A stretch of 64,000 bases of DNA, from positions 85,970,749 to 86,034,748 of the forward strand of contig JALIGW010000004.1 of the NCBI GenBank assembly GCA_023053685.1. Reading direction: 5' to 3'. Every line of letters starts with the position of its first letter. Within the stretch, counting starts at the first letter, position 1. The DNA is from Diadophis punctatus similis. Its lineage: Eukaryota > Chordata > Lepidosauria > Squamata > Dipsadidae. The notes under the pieces were generated by a model. That model was not told the origin of the DNA and ran no database searches. It saw only the letters and a program-made list of their open reading frames with translations. Of this stretch, positions 1 through 11,993 are shown piece by piece. Position numbers and translations under genes: made by a program.

Positions 1-67
1 CTGGAAAGGGTTGCAGGCATCAGAACCTATGCTTTCCTAAGGTTGCTAATACCTACTAGTTACTCAT

Positions 68-263
68 TCGGTAGTGATTAAGGACCCAGGCTGGGAGACT
101 GTGAGTTCTAGTCATGCCTTAGGCATGGACACAGCTGAGTAACCAGTACCTAGTCCCTGTCTCTCAGCCCTGGGAAGGAGGGGAGGGCAACAACCTATGA
201 AAAGCCTGACCAAGAACACGGCAGTCCAGGCATCCCCAGGACTCAATTCTGACTCCCAAAGAA
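68..263 (+). repeat. tRNA-headed CORE-type SINE (family A), old copy
   Basis: The start keeps a degenerate tRNA-like head with the 'gtagtgattaaggacc' A-box area and the 'gagttctagtc' B-box area. A body with the 'ctctctcagccc' segment follows, then a tail with 'ccaagaacacggcag' that ends in 'ctgactcccaaag'. The same head and body recur at 24716, 32609, 39466 (minus) and 46617. This tail type is shared with 24716 and 39466 but not with 46617. The body resembles CORE/MIR-type SINEs by memory of the family; exact naming needs a repeat library. Confidence 0.6.
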
Positions 264-895
264 ACCATTTGCAGAGCTGCTCCATTTAATTTCCAGGTCT
301 GGGAAAGAGATGTTAGAGATATGATGTTCTCTTTATAAAGCAGATGGACACTATCAAATGAAGATTCACATTAAAAGAAGATATATATTTTATTTTACTT
401 TATAGTATTTTATAGTGAAAACTTCAAAAATAGAATGATTTTTTAAAAAGCATTTCATAGTCATTTTATTATACTAAATAATAAATACAGAGACTTAGTT
501 ACATACCTGATGAAGGAATTTCCCTGCTATCTTTGCTCTGTAGAAATGTTACGCTTGATCTTAATTTTTAGTTACCATTGTTAACCACATTTGTAAGTTT
601 GTACCAAGTGAGCCAATTCTATGAAAACTGAGATTTAATTACTGACTTAGCTCCAGTTTTCTCTACTTTGGAAAAAAAATATTTTCCATTATTAGATGTT
701 CCTATTTCACTTACGCTGAAGTCATCGATTTAATTCTTGTATAACCTGAATATAATTTTCCTATTCAAGTATTTTGAGGCATGTATATTATTTTTCTGCC
801 TCTCTAAATGAAGGGCAAATTAACCCAATTGCTGTGTGTGACTCCAAGGACATTTATGCAACACTACTTTTGAAGGTGGAGATCCTTGGCGGTGG
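264..895. other. AT-rich single-copy stretch
   Basis: No repeat or coding signal is recognisable. It has short A/T runs and no open frame of interest. Confidence 0.5.
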
Positions 896-903
896 GTTTC
901 ATC

Positions 904-1128
904 GAGGGGCGGTATTCACTTACCTTCCCTACCAGTTCGCAAATGTGAGTGCGCGAGCACGCTTGCTTCGCTCGCCCGCACCTCATCCACACATGTGCAA
1001 AGCCTTCTGCGCATGCGCACAACATCAAAAATGTGACGTGCTTACGTCCGGGCGGGTGGGCGGGGCCACCCGCAGTCAGCGCTACCGGTTCTCCCGATCT
1101 GGATAGAACCAGCTGAATACCGCTACTG
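904..1128. mobile_element. hAT-like MITE, 225 bp, with 8-bp target duplication
   Basis: A CpG-rich island of 225 bp lies in AT-rich DNA. The ends form imperfect terminal inverted repeats: 904-918 against the reverse complement of 1114-1128 match at 12 of 15 positions, and the right end starts CAG as hAT ends do. The 8 bases gtttcatc occur directly outside both ends (896-903 and 1129-1136), the duplication length expected of hAT elements. The interior holds gcgcatgcgcac and cggttctcc motifs and has no transposase coding, so it is non-autonomous. The open frames across it on both strands are by-products of CpG-rich sequence. Confidence 0.75.
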
Positions 1129-1136
1129 GTTTCATC

Positions 1137-2296
1137 TCTGAAGACTTCAGATCTTGCCTTATGTGGAAAGTCTAACAAAAGTAGAAAACCTTGTTTAACA
1201 CAATTATTTTCAGCACCTCTCTGGAAAGTTGTGATTGGGTAATTTTAAATCATTTTTGTAAATGTTTATATTATTTATTGAAGAAATAAATCTGCATTCA
1301 CAGCAAAAGTCCAAAGTGCATGTTCTCCATATTAATCATGCCACGTTCATAATAGAAACCATCAGGTGTGAAGACTTATTGTTTAAGTTAAAATGTGGGC
1401 ATATGCTTGACATTTTCAGAACTTGGCAAGGATAACGGGAGAAATAAGCTATGGAGTTCTATTTATATGCATTAAGGGAACCTGATGTAATGCTTTTTTA
1501 GGAGGTGAAGAGTCCACTAAATAAACAATAATATATTTTGATGGATTCAATACACACAAATGTGGGAAGAACACTATCTGTTTTTTCAACAGATAAATCT
1601 GAGAAAATCCCTAAAATATATTGCAAATTGAATATAGATAAATGTTGCAAGCAACCCAAACTTTGCAATAAATTACGAGAGAAAAACACGGAGGGGTATC
1701 TATTATGTGTTTTAAGGAAATCTTTCTTTGTTTGGGTTTGTTTTATCCCTTCATAGATAGAACATAGGAGTTATTACAGCTGCTATGCTTTAAGCAATAT
1801 CAGTATTTCAATCAGACCAGAGGCAATTCTACCAAAATATAAATGGTAATGAAAATTCTGAAAAGCAGATACCAAGCATAAAGGAAACAATCCAGTTTTG
1901 GAAAATTTATGGGAAACTCAAAAAGACTGTAATAAAAATCAACCTTTTGCTTTACATTTCACAACATTTCAAGTCCTTTTGAACAAAAAGTCTAGAAGTG
2001 ATTCCCAAGTAGAAACAAAACTAGATAAATTTCTCTCTTTAATAAAATTATCAATTTCACCATCTCTGCCAATTCCATCATCCTTCCAGTACACCCTTTC
2101 ATTGTGGGAATTAGCCTGCCTTTCCATCTTTGTGTATGTAAGATTCTCACCCTTGTCAACATAATCATGAAGTTCCTAATTTTCTGGCATTATCATCTCG
2201 CCTTTTCTGACCGTGGACACTCTTGTTAAGTCATGCTAACCTTTCGGTTACTTTATATGGAAAAGTGTATACAACGAGAGCTATATTTTATTTTTA
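1137..2296. other. AT-rich single-copy stretch
   Basis: No gene or repeat family is recognised. Open frames of 63 to 88 codons here have no recognisable motifs and look like chance. Confidence 0.5.
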
Positions 2297-2715
2297 ATTT
2301 ATTTATTTATTTATTTAGTCAAGCATATATAAGATTACAGAAAAAAGTATAAACATGATTGTGAATACATAAAATGTATAAACATGGTTGTGAATACATA
2401 AAATGTATAAACATGGTTATGAATACATGAGATGGTTATGAATACGTGGGGACATTAGGACAGGGACGGTAGGCATGTTGGTGCGCTTATGCACGCCCCT
2501 TAAAGACCTCTTAGGAATGGGGTGAGGTCAATGGTAGACAGTTTAAGGGTAAAGTTCTGGGGGTTTGGGGAAGAAACCACAGAGTCAGGTAGTGCATTCC
2601 AGGCATTGACCACTCTGTTGCTGAAGTCGTATTTTCTGCAATCGAGTTTGGAGCGGTTTACATTGAATTTGTATCTATTGTGTGCTCGTGTATTGTTGTA
2701 TATTTGTCAGAATAC
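2297..2715 (-). mobile_element. L2/CR1-superfamily LINE 3' end, (AAAT)n tail
   Basis: Read on the minus strand, this is the end of a LINE ORF2 followed by a 3' untranslated region and an (AAAT)n tail, which appears as TTTA repeats at 2297-2320 on the plus strand. Decayed coding of the type F-S-N-R-V-x-N-x-W-N-x-L-P is present near 2580-2640, shared with the copy at 20775. The 3' segment holding 'gcgcttatgcacgcccctta' is shared with 20775 and 26496. A 28-bp segment with 'tataaacatggttgtgaatacat' character is tandemly repeated about three times at 2350-2445. The element is 5' truncated and dead. Confidence 0.65.
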
Positions 2716-4968
2716 CAAGAACTAGACCTAGCAGATGACCTCTTCAGCTCTCAGCCCATATATTATGGAAATCCTCTGAGCTTACTGGTACATGCACAGT
2801 ATAATTGCATATTGTATTTTTAACCATGGAATGGGTCCCAGATAGCGCTTGGTGGAATCAATTGTATCCTTTTCTTTTGACTTTGGTGGATGAGTGAGTT
2901 TAGCAGTTCCTGATGCTGGGCTGTGTAGCAAAGCTTCAGGAATTATGACTTCTGGTATCAAAGGACGGGATATTTATGAGCTGAACTCAATGCAGACACA
3001 TTACTTCCTTGCTCACTTTTGACACTTCCTATTGTAACTGGGATAATTAGTGCCACACCATGGAATCTTGTTGAAATAAATTTCCTCTTGCTGAATATAA
3101 TCTAGTTAGCAGATTGGCTGCAGGCTCCATCCTTGTCTGTAAAAGATTGCTTTTTTTCCCCTGAACTTGTTAGAATATTAGGAGACTTGCCAGATGCTTC
3201 AGGCCAAGAGGGAAATTGCCTAGATGGGTTGAGAAACGTAACATTTGAGTTTTAAATTTAATTTCAAACAACACTGCCTTTTTTTATGCAATGGCTGTTA
3301 TAATGATGATAGTGAAAGAGTCACAGGAAGGAACAGCACCTGGCTGGGTTTTGTTGAGTGCAACGTCCAGGCAGACGTTGCACATTTGGTCATGGATGGG
3401 GCACATGGATGGGGACCAGGAGCAAATCCCAAGCCTGTAGATTGAATTGAAAGTGACTGCCTAAGATGACTAAACTTGGTCAGATTGATTGAAAACATCT
3501 TAAACTATATCAATAAGATAGAGATGGAGATAGAAAGAGCAAGAAGATAGATTTTTCCTTGGATCAAATTCATATAACTCTTCTCCAGGAACAAAATCCA
3601 GATTCTCATAACATTTTGAAGGCTTCCAACTGAGCAGCATATGATGGTGATCCCGAGGTGCCAAATTCAACCAAAGACCCAACTGGACTGGAATGTGATT
3701 GAGAAGCCAGCAGCTGGCAGCTGGTGTGTGTTGGGGGAGTCCACACTCTACATGTAGAAAAGGAGCAGGGCTTTCGTTGCATGGTTGAGGCTGGCATCTT
3801 GTCATTTTTAATACAGATCCAGTTCAGGTAGATCACATGGTCCCCAATTCAACATTCATCTGCCTGATCTCTCCATTGCAAATGACAGAGAGGATGAATA
3901 TCTGATAGTGATGCAGTCCTCATATGTTCACCTCATCCTTCAGCTGAAGCAGCACCCAGTGCTCTAAGGCTGGATGGAGAATAAATAAGAAGAGACCCCA
4001 AATACCAGCCACACAGTAGTGGACAAAAGGGGGAAAAGGGAAAGACATAGGGAAAATGAAACCCCAAACTTAGATCTTCAGGTTGTCCAGAAATTCTTAT
4101 CACAATCAGGCGAGGAACAGAATGAGAGGATACATTTTCCCGCCTAATTTCCAGAGGGAACCTGTATCTGACAAGAGATTCCTTTTGTCTGCCCGTCAGA
4201 GTGTGGCTCTGTGAAATAATTTCACGTATTAAAGCAAGATGTTCCAGGGGCCGAAAGCAATGGACCGGTCGTGGATGGATGAGCTGCATTGAACTTCTCA
4301 GCCAAGGATCCTGAAGAGCTTGAGAAAGTAATTTGCTTCATATGCGCAGCTTCTCCAGACCGAAGAGGCTGCAGGTTTGCTCTGGCTAATCATTATCCTT
4401 TCAGCTGCTGGAAAAATCTTGGCTTACAACTAAAATATAGGAAGATGGTTATTAAAAACAAGACAACTTTTTTAACAAATAGGGGCTTTGGAGTTGAAAA
4501 CACAAAGGGCTTGATGTTAAAAATACTTACAGGCAGACAGGATGCAAATAAGGGGAAAGGCACTGTTTTATGTCTGCATTCTGGTATCTGGAATTACTTA
4601 TGATCCACACTCATCACTGTTTTTATTTATACAGAAAAGATATTGAGTGGAAATCAAACTTAAAAACAGAGGGTGCCTATGAGGAATCCGATGAAACATG
4701 AAAGGCAAATTCAGTTTCCCAAACTAAAATTTATATATTGTATAAATTAAAAGATTCTTGGCAGCATATCTCAACTTAAATGATGCAGCAACATGTCCTA
4801 TTGCAATCCCTGAGTCAGAATACTTAAAGGACATTTTAGTGACTTTCTTCTTTAGCGACAATGGGATGCCAACATCCTTCACTGATGGGTTGGCAGGTCC
4901 GTTATGGAAGTCTTTGTGAAGGTGGAGGCATTTCTGTCAGCCAAAACAGGAAATTGTATTATTAAGCC
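2716..4968. other. Single-copy stretch without recognised genes
   Basis: Several open frames of 76 to 118 codons (for example 3500-3805 and 3933-4289, minus strand) show no domain, no splice context and no recognisable family. They are treated as chance. Confidence 0.5.
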
Positions 4969-4988
4969 CAATTATATGATTTTTTAAA

Positions 4989-5216
4989 TTGATTTTCTAT
5001 TAAATACATTTCTTAGTGCTTAATAAACATCGTGTAGTCTGGGTATTTAATTTGCTTAACAATACGAATTTACATTCTTAATCTCCACCCCTTTTTTCAA
5101 CCATTGGTAAAATAGATTCCATGTTTGATAATATTCTACATCTTCTTTCTGTTTAATTTTCAATGTCAATCTATCCATTTCTGCACAATCTAGTATCTTC
5201 CTGACTGTCTCTTCAT
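4989..5216 (-). mobile_element. Very short 5'-truncated L1 insertion (ORF2 C-terminus)
   Basis: The minus strand encodes the last part of a squamate L1 ORF2. The residues E-x-V-R-K-I-L-D-C-A-E-M-D-R-L-T align with I-K-K-I-L-E-C-A-E-M-D-R-L-T of the longer L1 at 16.9 kb, and both continue to a Y-Y-x-x-W segment before the stop. A 20-bp perfect direct repeat lies at 4969-4988 and 5217-5236, exactly where L1 homology stops, and reads as a target-site duplication. The poly-A tail is poor. If the repeat is the duplication, the insert is only about 228 bp. Confidence 0.65.
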
Positions 5217-5309
5217 CAATTATATGATTTTTTAAAAGTCTTTTGAACATTGTCAAAATCAAATGTGCTTATGTAAGTATATATACTTTATTAACAAATG
5301 GGGAGCAAC

Positions 5310-5490
5310 AATATCTATGGCTAACGGTGAGGACTGCCATGGTGACTTCCAGGAGCTCGATCCTGACCGGCTCAAGGTTGACTCAGCCTTCCGTCCTTCT
5401 GAGGTCAGTAAAATGAGGACCCAGATTGTTGGGGACAAAAAGCTGACTCTGTAAACTGCTTAGGAAGGGCTGTAGAGCACTGGGAAACAG
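5310..5490 (+). repeat. tRNA-headed SINE with L2-like tail (family B), plus copy
   Basis: The body reads 'ccggctcaaggttgactcag', then 'aaaatgaggacccagattgt', then 'gtaaactgcttag', and runs into (TTTA)n. It has a B-box-like segment at about 5354-5366. The same body is in reverse orientation at 5515-5748 and 37505-37744. The copy is old and its head is poorly preserved. Confidence 0.6.
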
Positions 5491-5514
5491 TATATTTATT
5501 TATTTATTTATTTT

Positions 5515-5748
5515 GTGAGATTTATATACCGCCTCATAGTGCAAGCACTCTCTAAGCGGTTTACACCGTTAAGTAATGTATATATTTACATTGCCCCCAA
5601 CAATCTGGGTCCTCATTTTACCTACCTCGGAAGGATGGAAGGCTGAGTCAACCTTGAGCCGGTGAGATTTGAACCACTGAACTGCTCATCACAGTCAGCT
5701 AAAGTGGCCTGCAGTACCTGCCTCTAACCACTGCGCCACCTCGGCTCT
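5515..5748 (-). repeat. SINE family B, minus copy, near full length
   Basis: Read on the minus strand it starts with 'aagagccgaggtggcgcag', a typical Pol III A-box region. It then has a B-box area (ggttcaaatctcacc), the shared body, and a tail ending 'gaggcggtatataaat'. It faces the plus copy at 5310-5490 tail to tail, so the shared bodies form a long inverted repeat (see findings). Confidence 0.7.
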
Positions 5749-8565
5749 TGTGATTGTGTATTGCTATTCCCAAATGATGCATTGTGTGCCACAACATCAC
5801 ATAGAAGCTCTCATTTTGTTACCTGGCGTCCTTGCAACTGTCTGGTGGTGTATCCTATGCAGATACACACAGCTGAATGGGTGGGAAGATTTTTCAACCC
5901 CAGCTGATGTTAAGACCATCCAAACTCTGCATTTGTGGCTCTATAAACTACAGAATTCTAGCTATACTGTTGCCAGAGACAGTTCTCCGTCAAATGCATG
6001 GCTGGACAGGGAATAGATTGCCTCATTCAAAAGAAAGAAAATGCATCTAATATATGATAACCTGTATTTTTCTACTGGCTCTGTTTATATTTTGTGATTT
6101 ATTGGTAGTGAGTGTTTCTTTAACAGAACATTGGCTAATTCATGAGAGGCCTTTTTACATCGTTATATCAACTTGCACCCAGAGAGGAGGGGGGTCACAA
6201 CATGTCAAGTGAGTGGGGTTTCAATCCAATGGCCCTCTTCAATCACCCTCTTGCCTTTTTAAAACTTCACTGTGAGGCTTCCTACCCTTACCCAAATATC
6301 CATTCTAGGTATGGGTATTTATACTCATTTATATAATTCCAACATAACAACTTCTAGTAATGTATTAAGCAGTTCTTTTGTAAGCTAAATGGATCTGCTA
6401 CTGAAAAATAGGTGGGAAATCAAGCTATGTTATTTGTATTAAACTTGGCTTTCCTCTTAAAGTTGATTTCCTGTCTTCCCACCTGCTCCTGCCCCACTCA
6501 CCTCTCACCTCCCCACTGAATATGAAGTGCAAGAAGCAGAAATAAGGATTTGGAGAATCAGGAGTTCTCCGCCGTGGCCTTTTAAAGGACTCAGCAAATT
6601 GAAATGGACACATGAGATGGATTTATAGTGGTTTTGGCAAGGTAAGTTAAAGAAATGTGGAGCAATTCAAAACACAGTTGTCCAGACTCTGCAGGGTGAC
6701 CCTTCGGCCCTGTGAAGGAATTCATGGAAGGAGGAGAAACATGTTTTCTTTCTCTGATTTTGACCCTTAATGGTGCCAATTGATACGAAGAAGTGAAGGG
6801 TTACCACAAAGTGCTCGTGGACGGATTCCCACTGGAAGCTCAGGTCAAGCTCCATTCCTTGACACTGACATCCCATCTGTCAAACAACAATTTCACATTG
6901 TAACTGACAACTTTACATTCATTCAAGTGCAAGATCACAATACTTCTGAACAAGTATGTCTAAGAGATGTGGCTGTAGGTCCGGTATGAGTTTGTACAAG
7001 TTCTTGCTATTTTTACAATAATTCTCAGGAGGATAGGAATTTGCTATTCACTTGAAAGGAGTTTGAGCTAGTATAGAACAGCAATTAAAGTGTTAGTCTA
7101 GGTCAAGGGAAGCGAGAATATTATGGTTCCTCAAGTCAGCCTTTACTTGTACATTTTGCACTTTGATTTAAGTTAGATGCAAATTACATGGGTAGAATAT
7201 TACTCCTCCTCTCATTGTATAAATTACCACTTGGTGACAACTTTTGAAGGCTTCTGGAAGCTGCATATGGATCTAGTTGAGTGCCTTTGTTCTCAGAGGA
7301 ACTAGTCTGGATAAGGACATCTGCAATATTCATTGGGGGGGGGGAAATGGCAAGCTTTTCCATGGGAACTTTTTTTCCTTATACAAACTGCACGTGTGAG
7401 GGTCTTTATCTGAACTGTGACTTCAATAGGAGCAAAGAATTATAGCCCCTACCTCTCAGGAGAGGATCTAATGTGCATGTTTGATGGCCTTGACCCCAAG
7501 TGGCAGGAGTTACATGGATTTCATCAGGCACTTCTAGGAAGATTGAAATCATAGCTACATTACAAGCAAAGCAATTTGAGAGTTGTAATTCAGCTGCTCA
7601 TCACAAACATTCTATTCAGAAGTAAGACATCTGTCCTGGTCTAATAGAAAATGCAATTTAATTTCAACAAAACGGATTCAGATGAATTGTCTTTAAAATA
7701 GAATTGTTAAATTAATTTCATACACATTTGGTTGAATGTGATTTGATGGTTTTCTGTTCATGGCAGAATCAGATCAAAGCAATTTGATGATCTGAATATA
7801 TGATTTAAATCAAATTGGCTCTTCATGGACAATTCAGGGTTACAGGCCTTCAAGCCTAGCAAAAATTAGAAAGATGGAACGAAATAACCGGGTGCTTGTT
7901 TGAATGACAACTACTGACAAACTTTACACAGTCAGCATTTTAAGGATGAAAAATTACCTATTAAGGAGGATAGATGGCAAATGGCCACGAAAGAGGAGGA
8001 AATGCTTTGTGTTGGTAGCCTGTTGATCGTCTGGCACAACTTCTGAATGTGCTTTTGTTCAGTGGTTTCATTTTATGGTTCTTCAATACATTTAGAAAGA
8101 TCTCCTGCATAGGCTTTCCCGAGGGGAGAGGCAGACGATGAAGCAATTTGGAAGCACAAAAGAACCTCCAAAGTATCTTTGCTTCTGCAGCTGAATTTCT
8201 CTTTATGGCCATGACAGCAAATAAAAATGAAAGGAAGCTTTAAAATACTCTGCCCAAACCATTCATGACAAGGACAGGAAGCCATCAGTTTCTTTCTCTT
8301 TTTTCCCCAGGGATCAGCACTTACAAATGCATCCTGTCATCAGGTGTTATGAATGCCGAAACCCATCAGATTGATTGTGTGTCATTCTGTGGACATTAGA
8401 AGTAAGTAAGTATGTCCTCAGTCCATTATTTCTCTTGGCTGGAATCCGGCAAGATCGAGAGAAGAAAGAGAAGTTAATCTCCTGCAGGGGAAAAAAATGA
8501 TGGTTTTTGTTCAATGTATGTTAGAAAATAGTGCTGTCCTGAAAATTTATTTTGGTTTTTCTTTT
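5749..8565. other. Single-copy stretch without recognised genes
   Basis: No repeat family or coding domain is recognised. There is a G run at 7336-7345. Open frames of 60 to 88 codons lack any recognisable domain. Confidence 0.45.
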
Positions 8566-8757
8566 CAGTTCCTGATAGTGAGAACAATAAACCAGTGGAA
8601 CGGGTTGCCTCCAGAAGTTGTGGGTGCTCCATCACTGGAGGCTTTTAAGAAGAGATTGGACAACCGTTTGTCTGGAATGGTAGAGGGTTTCCTGCTTGAG
8701 CAAGAGGTTGGACTAGAAGACCTCCAAGGTCCCTTCCAACTCTGTTATTTTGTTCTG
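8566..8757 (+). mobile_element. CR1 LINE 3' end, severely 5' truncated
   Basis: The reading frame gives the CR1 ORF2 C-terminal signature V-R-T-I-N-Q-W-N-G-L-P-P-E-V-V-G-A-P-S-L-E-A-F-K-K-R-L-D, then the 3' untranslated region ending with the 'cctccaaggtcccttccaac' block. At the position where other copies stop (GTA TAG), this copy reads GTA GAG at 8680-8685, so the original stop is lost. It represents an unoccupied version of the site that carries a MITE in the copies at 46.9 and 49.0 kb. Confidence 0.85.
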
Positions 8758-9395
8758 TCCTCTTCACCCAACTGCTTTCCTTCACATAGACGCACAATCT
8801 TTTTTTAAAAGGAGAAGAAAATGTTGGAGAGCAGGGCTCATTACAATCCAGCCAAGGAATGTCTTTGCAGGTCCAGCCTTTCATTCGTTTAATCCTTTTC
8901 CACCGGTCCACTGCCTTTCATGGCTTCTCACATTTGAATCGGATCCTGAGGGAGAAGACCATGAAGCAGCTAGTCCCATGTTTCTTTGCTCTCCTGATCA
9001 GGAAATGGGAACATCTAGAGAGACTGCAGAGGAGTTGTTATAAGACAGCAGCTTTGGCTGTCTTACAACCATAAAGTAAACTTTAAAAAGGCCCCTAAAA
9101 TATATATCTAAATAAATGCATATCCTGAGAATGAAGTACAAAGAAAAGACAGCTTTCCAGAAAATTGGAAGAGAAAGTTTAGCACAGTATTGGCAAAAAG
9201 CCTAAAGTGTTCTGGAAACAGTGCTATCTATGGAATCCAGCAGATCTGGGCAATTTTCATCCAGTTTCCAACCTTCTTTTTTAGGGTAAGTTGAGAAAGT
9301 GGACAGCTGTGGGACCAGAGGGTCCTGGAAGAAGTGCATTATCTGGATCTGTTCCACTCAGGATTCAAGCCTGACCATAGTACAGCCTAGATTGC
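8758..9395. other. Single-copy stretch
   Basis: Nothing is recognised here. Two overlapping plus-strand frames at 8750-9074 have no recognisable domain. Confidence 0.45.
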
Positions 9396-9955
<560 letters not shown>

Positions 9956-10160
9956 AAGTTTCTATCTCCCACTCCATCTATCGAAAGAAATGCTGAGTGG
10001 CAAACAACCAGTTAATTGGCCACAGGAATTAAGTCCAGATAGTGATCTTACATTTGGCAAAGTATTCCATAAGATCCAAATAGAGAAGATAGAAATTGTG
10101 GGCTGGGTTATGTTACCACAAGATAAAGATGGATTGCATTGAACCATCCTAATGAGCACA

Positions 10161-10220
10161 CATCAGTGCCTTCATTCGTTCATTCGTTCATTTGTTCATT
10201 CATTTGTTCATTCACTCGAT
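10161..10220. repeat. Degenerate (ATTC/GTTC)n microsatellite
   Basis: A short array of CATTCGTT and CATTTGTT variants, 60 bp. Confidence 0.8.
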
Positions 10221-10539
10221 CAATTTTCATCTCATCTTTTTTGTGACCAACTCAAAGCAGCATGCTACCCAATGCTCCCGCCTCCTATCAAACAGGAAGG
10301 AGGCGATGAGTGGCATAATGCAATCCTTGCCTGCATCATCAGAAGTATTTTGGCAACTTTATAATTCCTCTCTTTTCTATATGGCTCAGACCACACAATG
10401 GACTCTTGTGGACAGTTCTGATTATCACAGTTCAGGAAGGACATTGATCGACTGGAGCTTGGCCAAATGACAGCTGGAAATCTAAGAAGCTTAGAAAGAA
10501 AAACTTTCAGGGGATAATTAGAAGCAATGAGTATGTTTA

Positions 10540-10790
10540 TTCTAAAGAAAAGGAGACTAGGAGAGACATGATAGCTTTAATAGTTGAAGTGTTGTCATGT
10601 AGAAGATGGAGCAGCCTTGTTCAGAGTTGCTCCAAAGGACACAACAAGGAGGACACTTAAATCATAAGGATACAGAATTCATTTGGAATCAGGGTGGGGG
10701 TGATAATGGTTCTCCACTTCAGAAAAGCCTGTTTTAGGAAGGACTCTTTTTTCACTGATGAGGTGCGGCAGGTTACAGTAGATAATCTCC
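10540..10790 (+). mobile_element. Possible old CR1 ORF2 relic
   Basis: The 'aaaaggagactaggagagac' start corresponds to the K-R-R-x-x-R-D-M-I-A segment seen in the intact copy at 49150. Downstream 'ggactcttttttcactgatg' and 'gataatctccccaatccc' resemble CR1-like C-terminal decay. The frame is broken repeatedly. It could be another LINE clade or chance. Confidence 0.35.
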
Positions 10791-11258
10791 CCAATCCCTT
10801 CTCTTAATCATATTTTTTAATGTGTGTGCTGCCAAAATGATTAATGGAAGTGTGATTCAGAAAAAAATGGATGGGGGGAATGAATATTTCATCAAAATCA
10901 GTAAAATAAGAATTATGTTTCTTTGGTTCCCTATAATCTGCTAACCCATACCTGTGGTGATTTAATGTCAGTGTTATCTGTCTGTTCTTCTCTGACTCAC
11001 ACAGAAAATGCATGGAGACTTTTCTTTGGCTTCTGATGGACAATTAAAAATCACCCATCGTTGCCAATTTGGAGAAAGCCACAAACAAAGGAAGGATGTA
11101 CGTGAAGCCATCCTTTTCGTTTTTGCTTTAAGAATAACTTGAGATAACAATGTTGTATCTCCGTTGTTATAGATTTGCTGCTCAGCATGTATACCTCACT
11201 CAAGCCAAGAGTCTTATTTATAACTTTGGATTGTTATTTCTAGTTGAAAACCATTCCC

Positions 11259-11503
<245 letters not shown>

Positions 11504-11717
11504 GTGCTGGCAGCCAGAAATTGAAGCAGACAAAGACGCTTTTCTTGGCATTGAGCTAAAGAAAGAGGAGAGTCTCATCTGTTCCATTTCTGTATGTTGG
11601 GCTGCTTAGAGAAGAACCAGGGCAAACATTAACAACATAGATGAAAGAGGGAGAAAGAAACTCACATGTACCTGTAAAGGAGTCCCTGAGGATTTTATGC
11701 CTCTAGTCATTGCCAAT

Positions 11718-11993
11718 TCTAGGGGGCGTTGCTCATCTCTGTTTCAAGACCATTGAGCCGGTGTTGTCCGAAGACGTTTCTGAGGTCATGTGGCCAGCAT
11801 GAAGCCATGGAACTCTGTTACCTTCCCATCAAAGTGGTACCTATTTATCTATTCACATTTCCATGCTTTCGAACTGCTAGTTTGGCAGGAGCTGGGACAA
11901 GGATGGGGCCTCAGCCCAACATGTGGCACTCAGGTCTTGAACCCAGGCGAATGACTTTCCCAGCCGACAAGCCCAGCATCTTAACCACTGAAG
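11718..11993 (-). repeat. Sauria-type SINE, antisense
   Basis: Read on the minus strand it begins with a degenerate tRNA head ('cagtggttaagatgctggg') and a B-box region, then a body with 'ctagcagttcgaaagcatgg', 'gataaataggtaccac' and 'catgctggccacatgacc'. It ends near 'ggtcttgaaacagagatgag'. This layout matches my memory of Sauria SINEs, which borrow their tail from BovB-type LINEs. The terminal tail itself is not well preserved. Confidence 0.65.
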
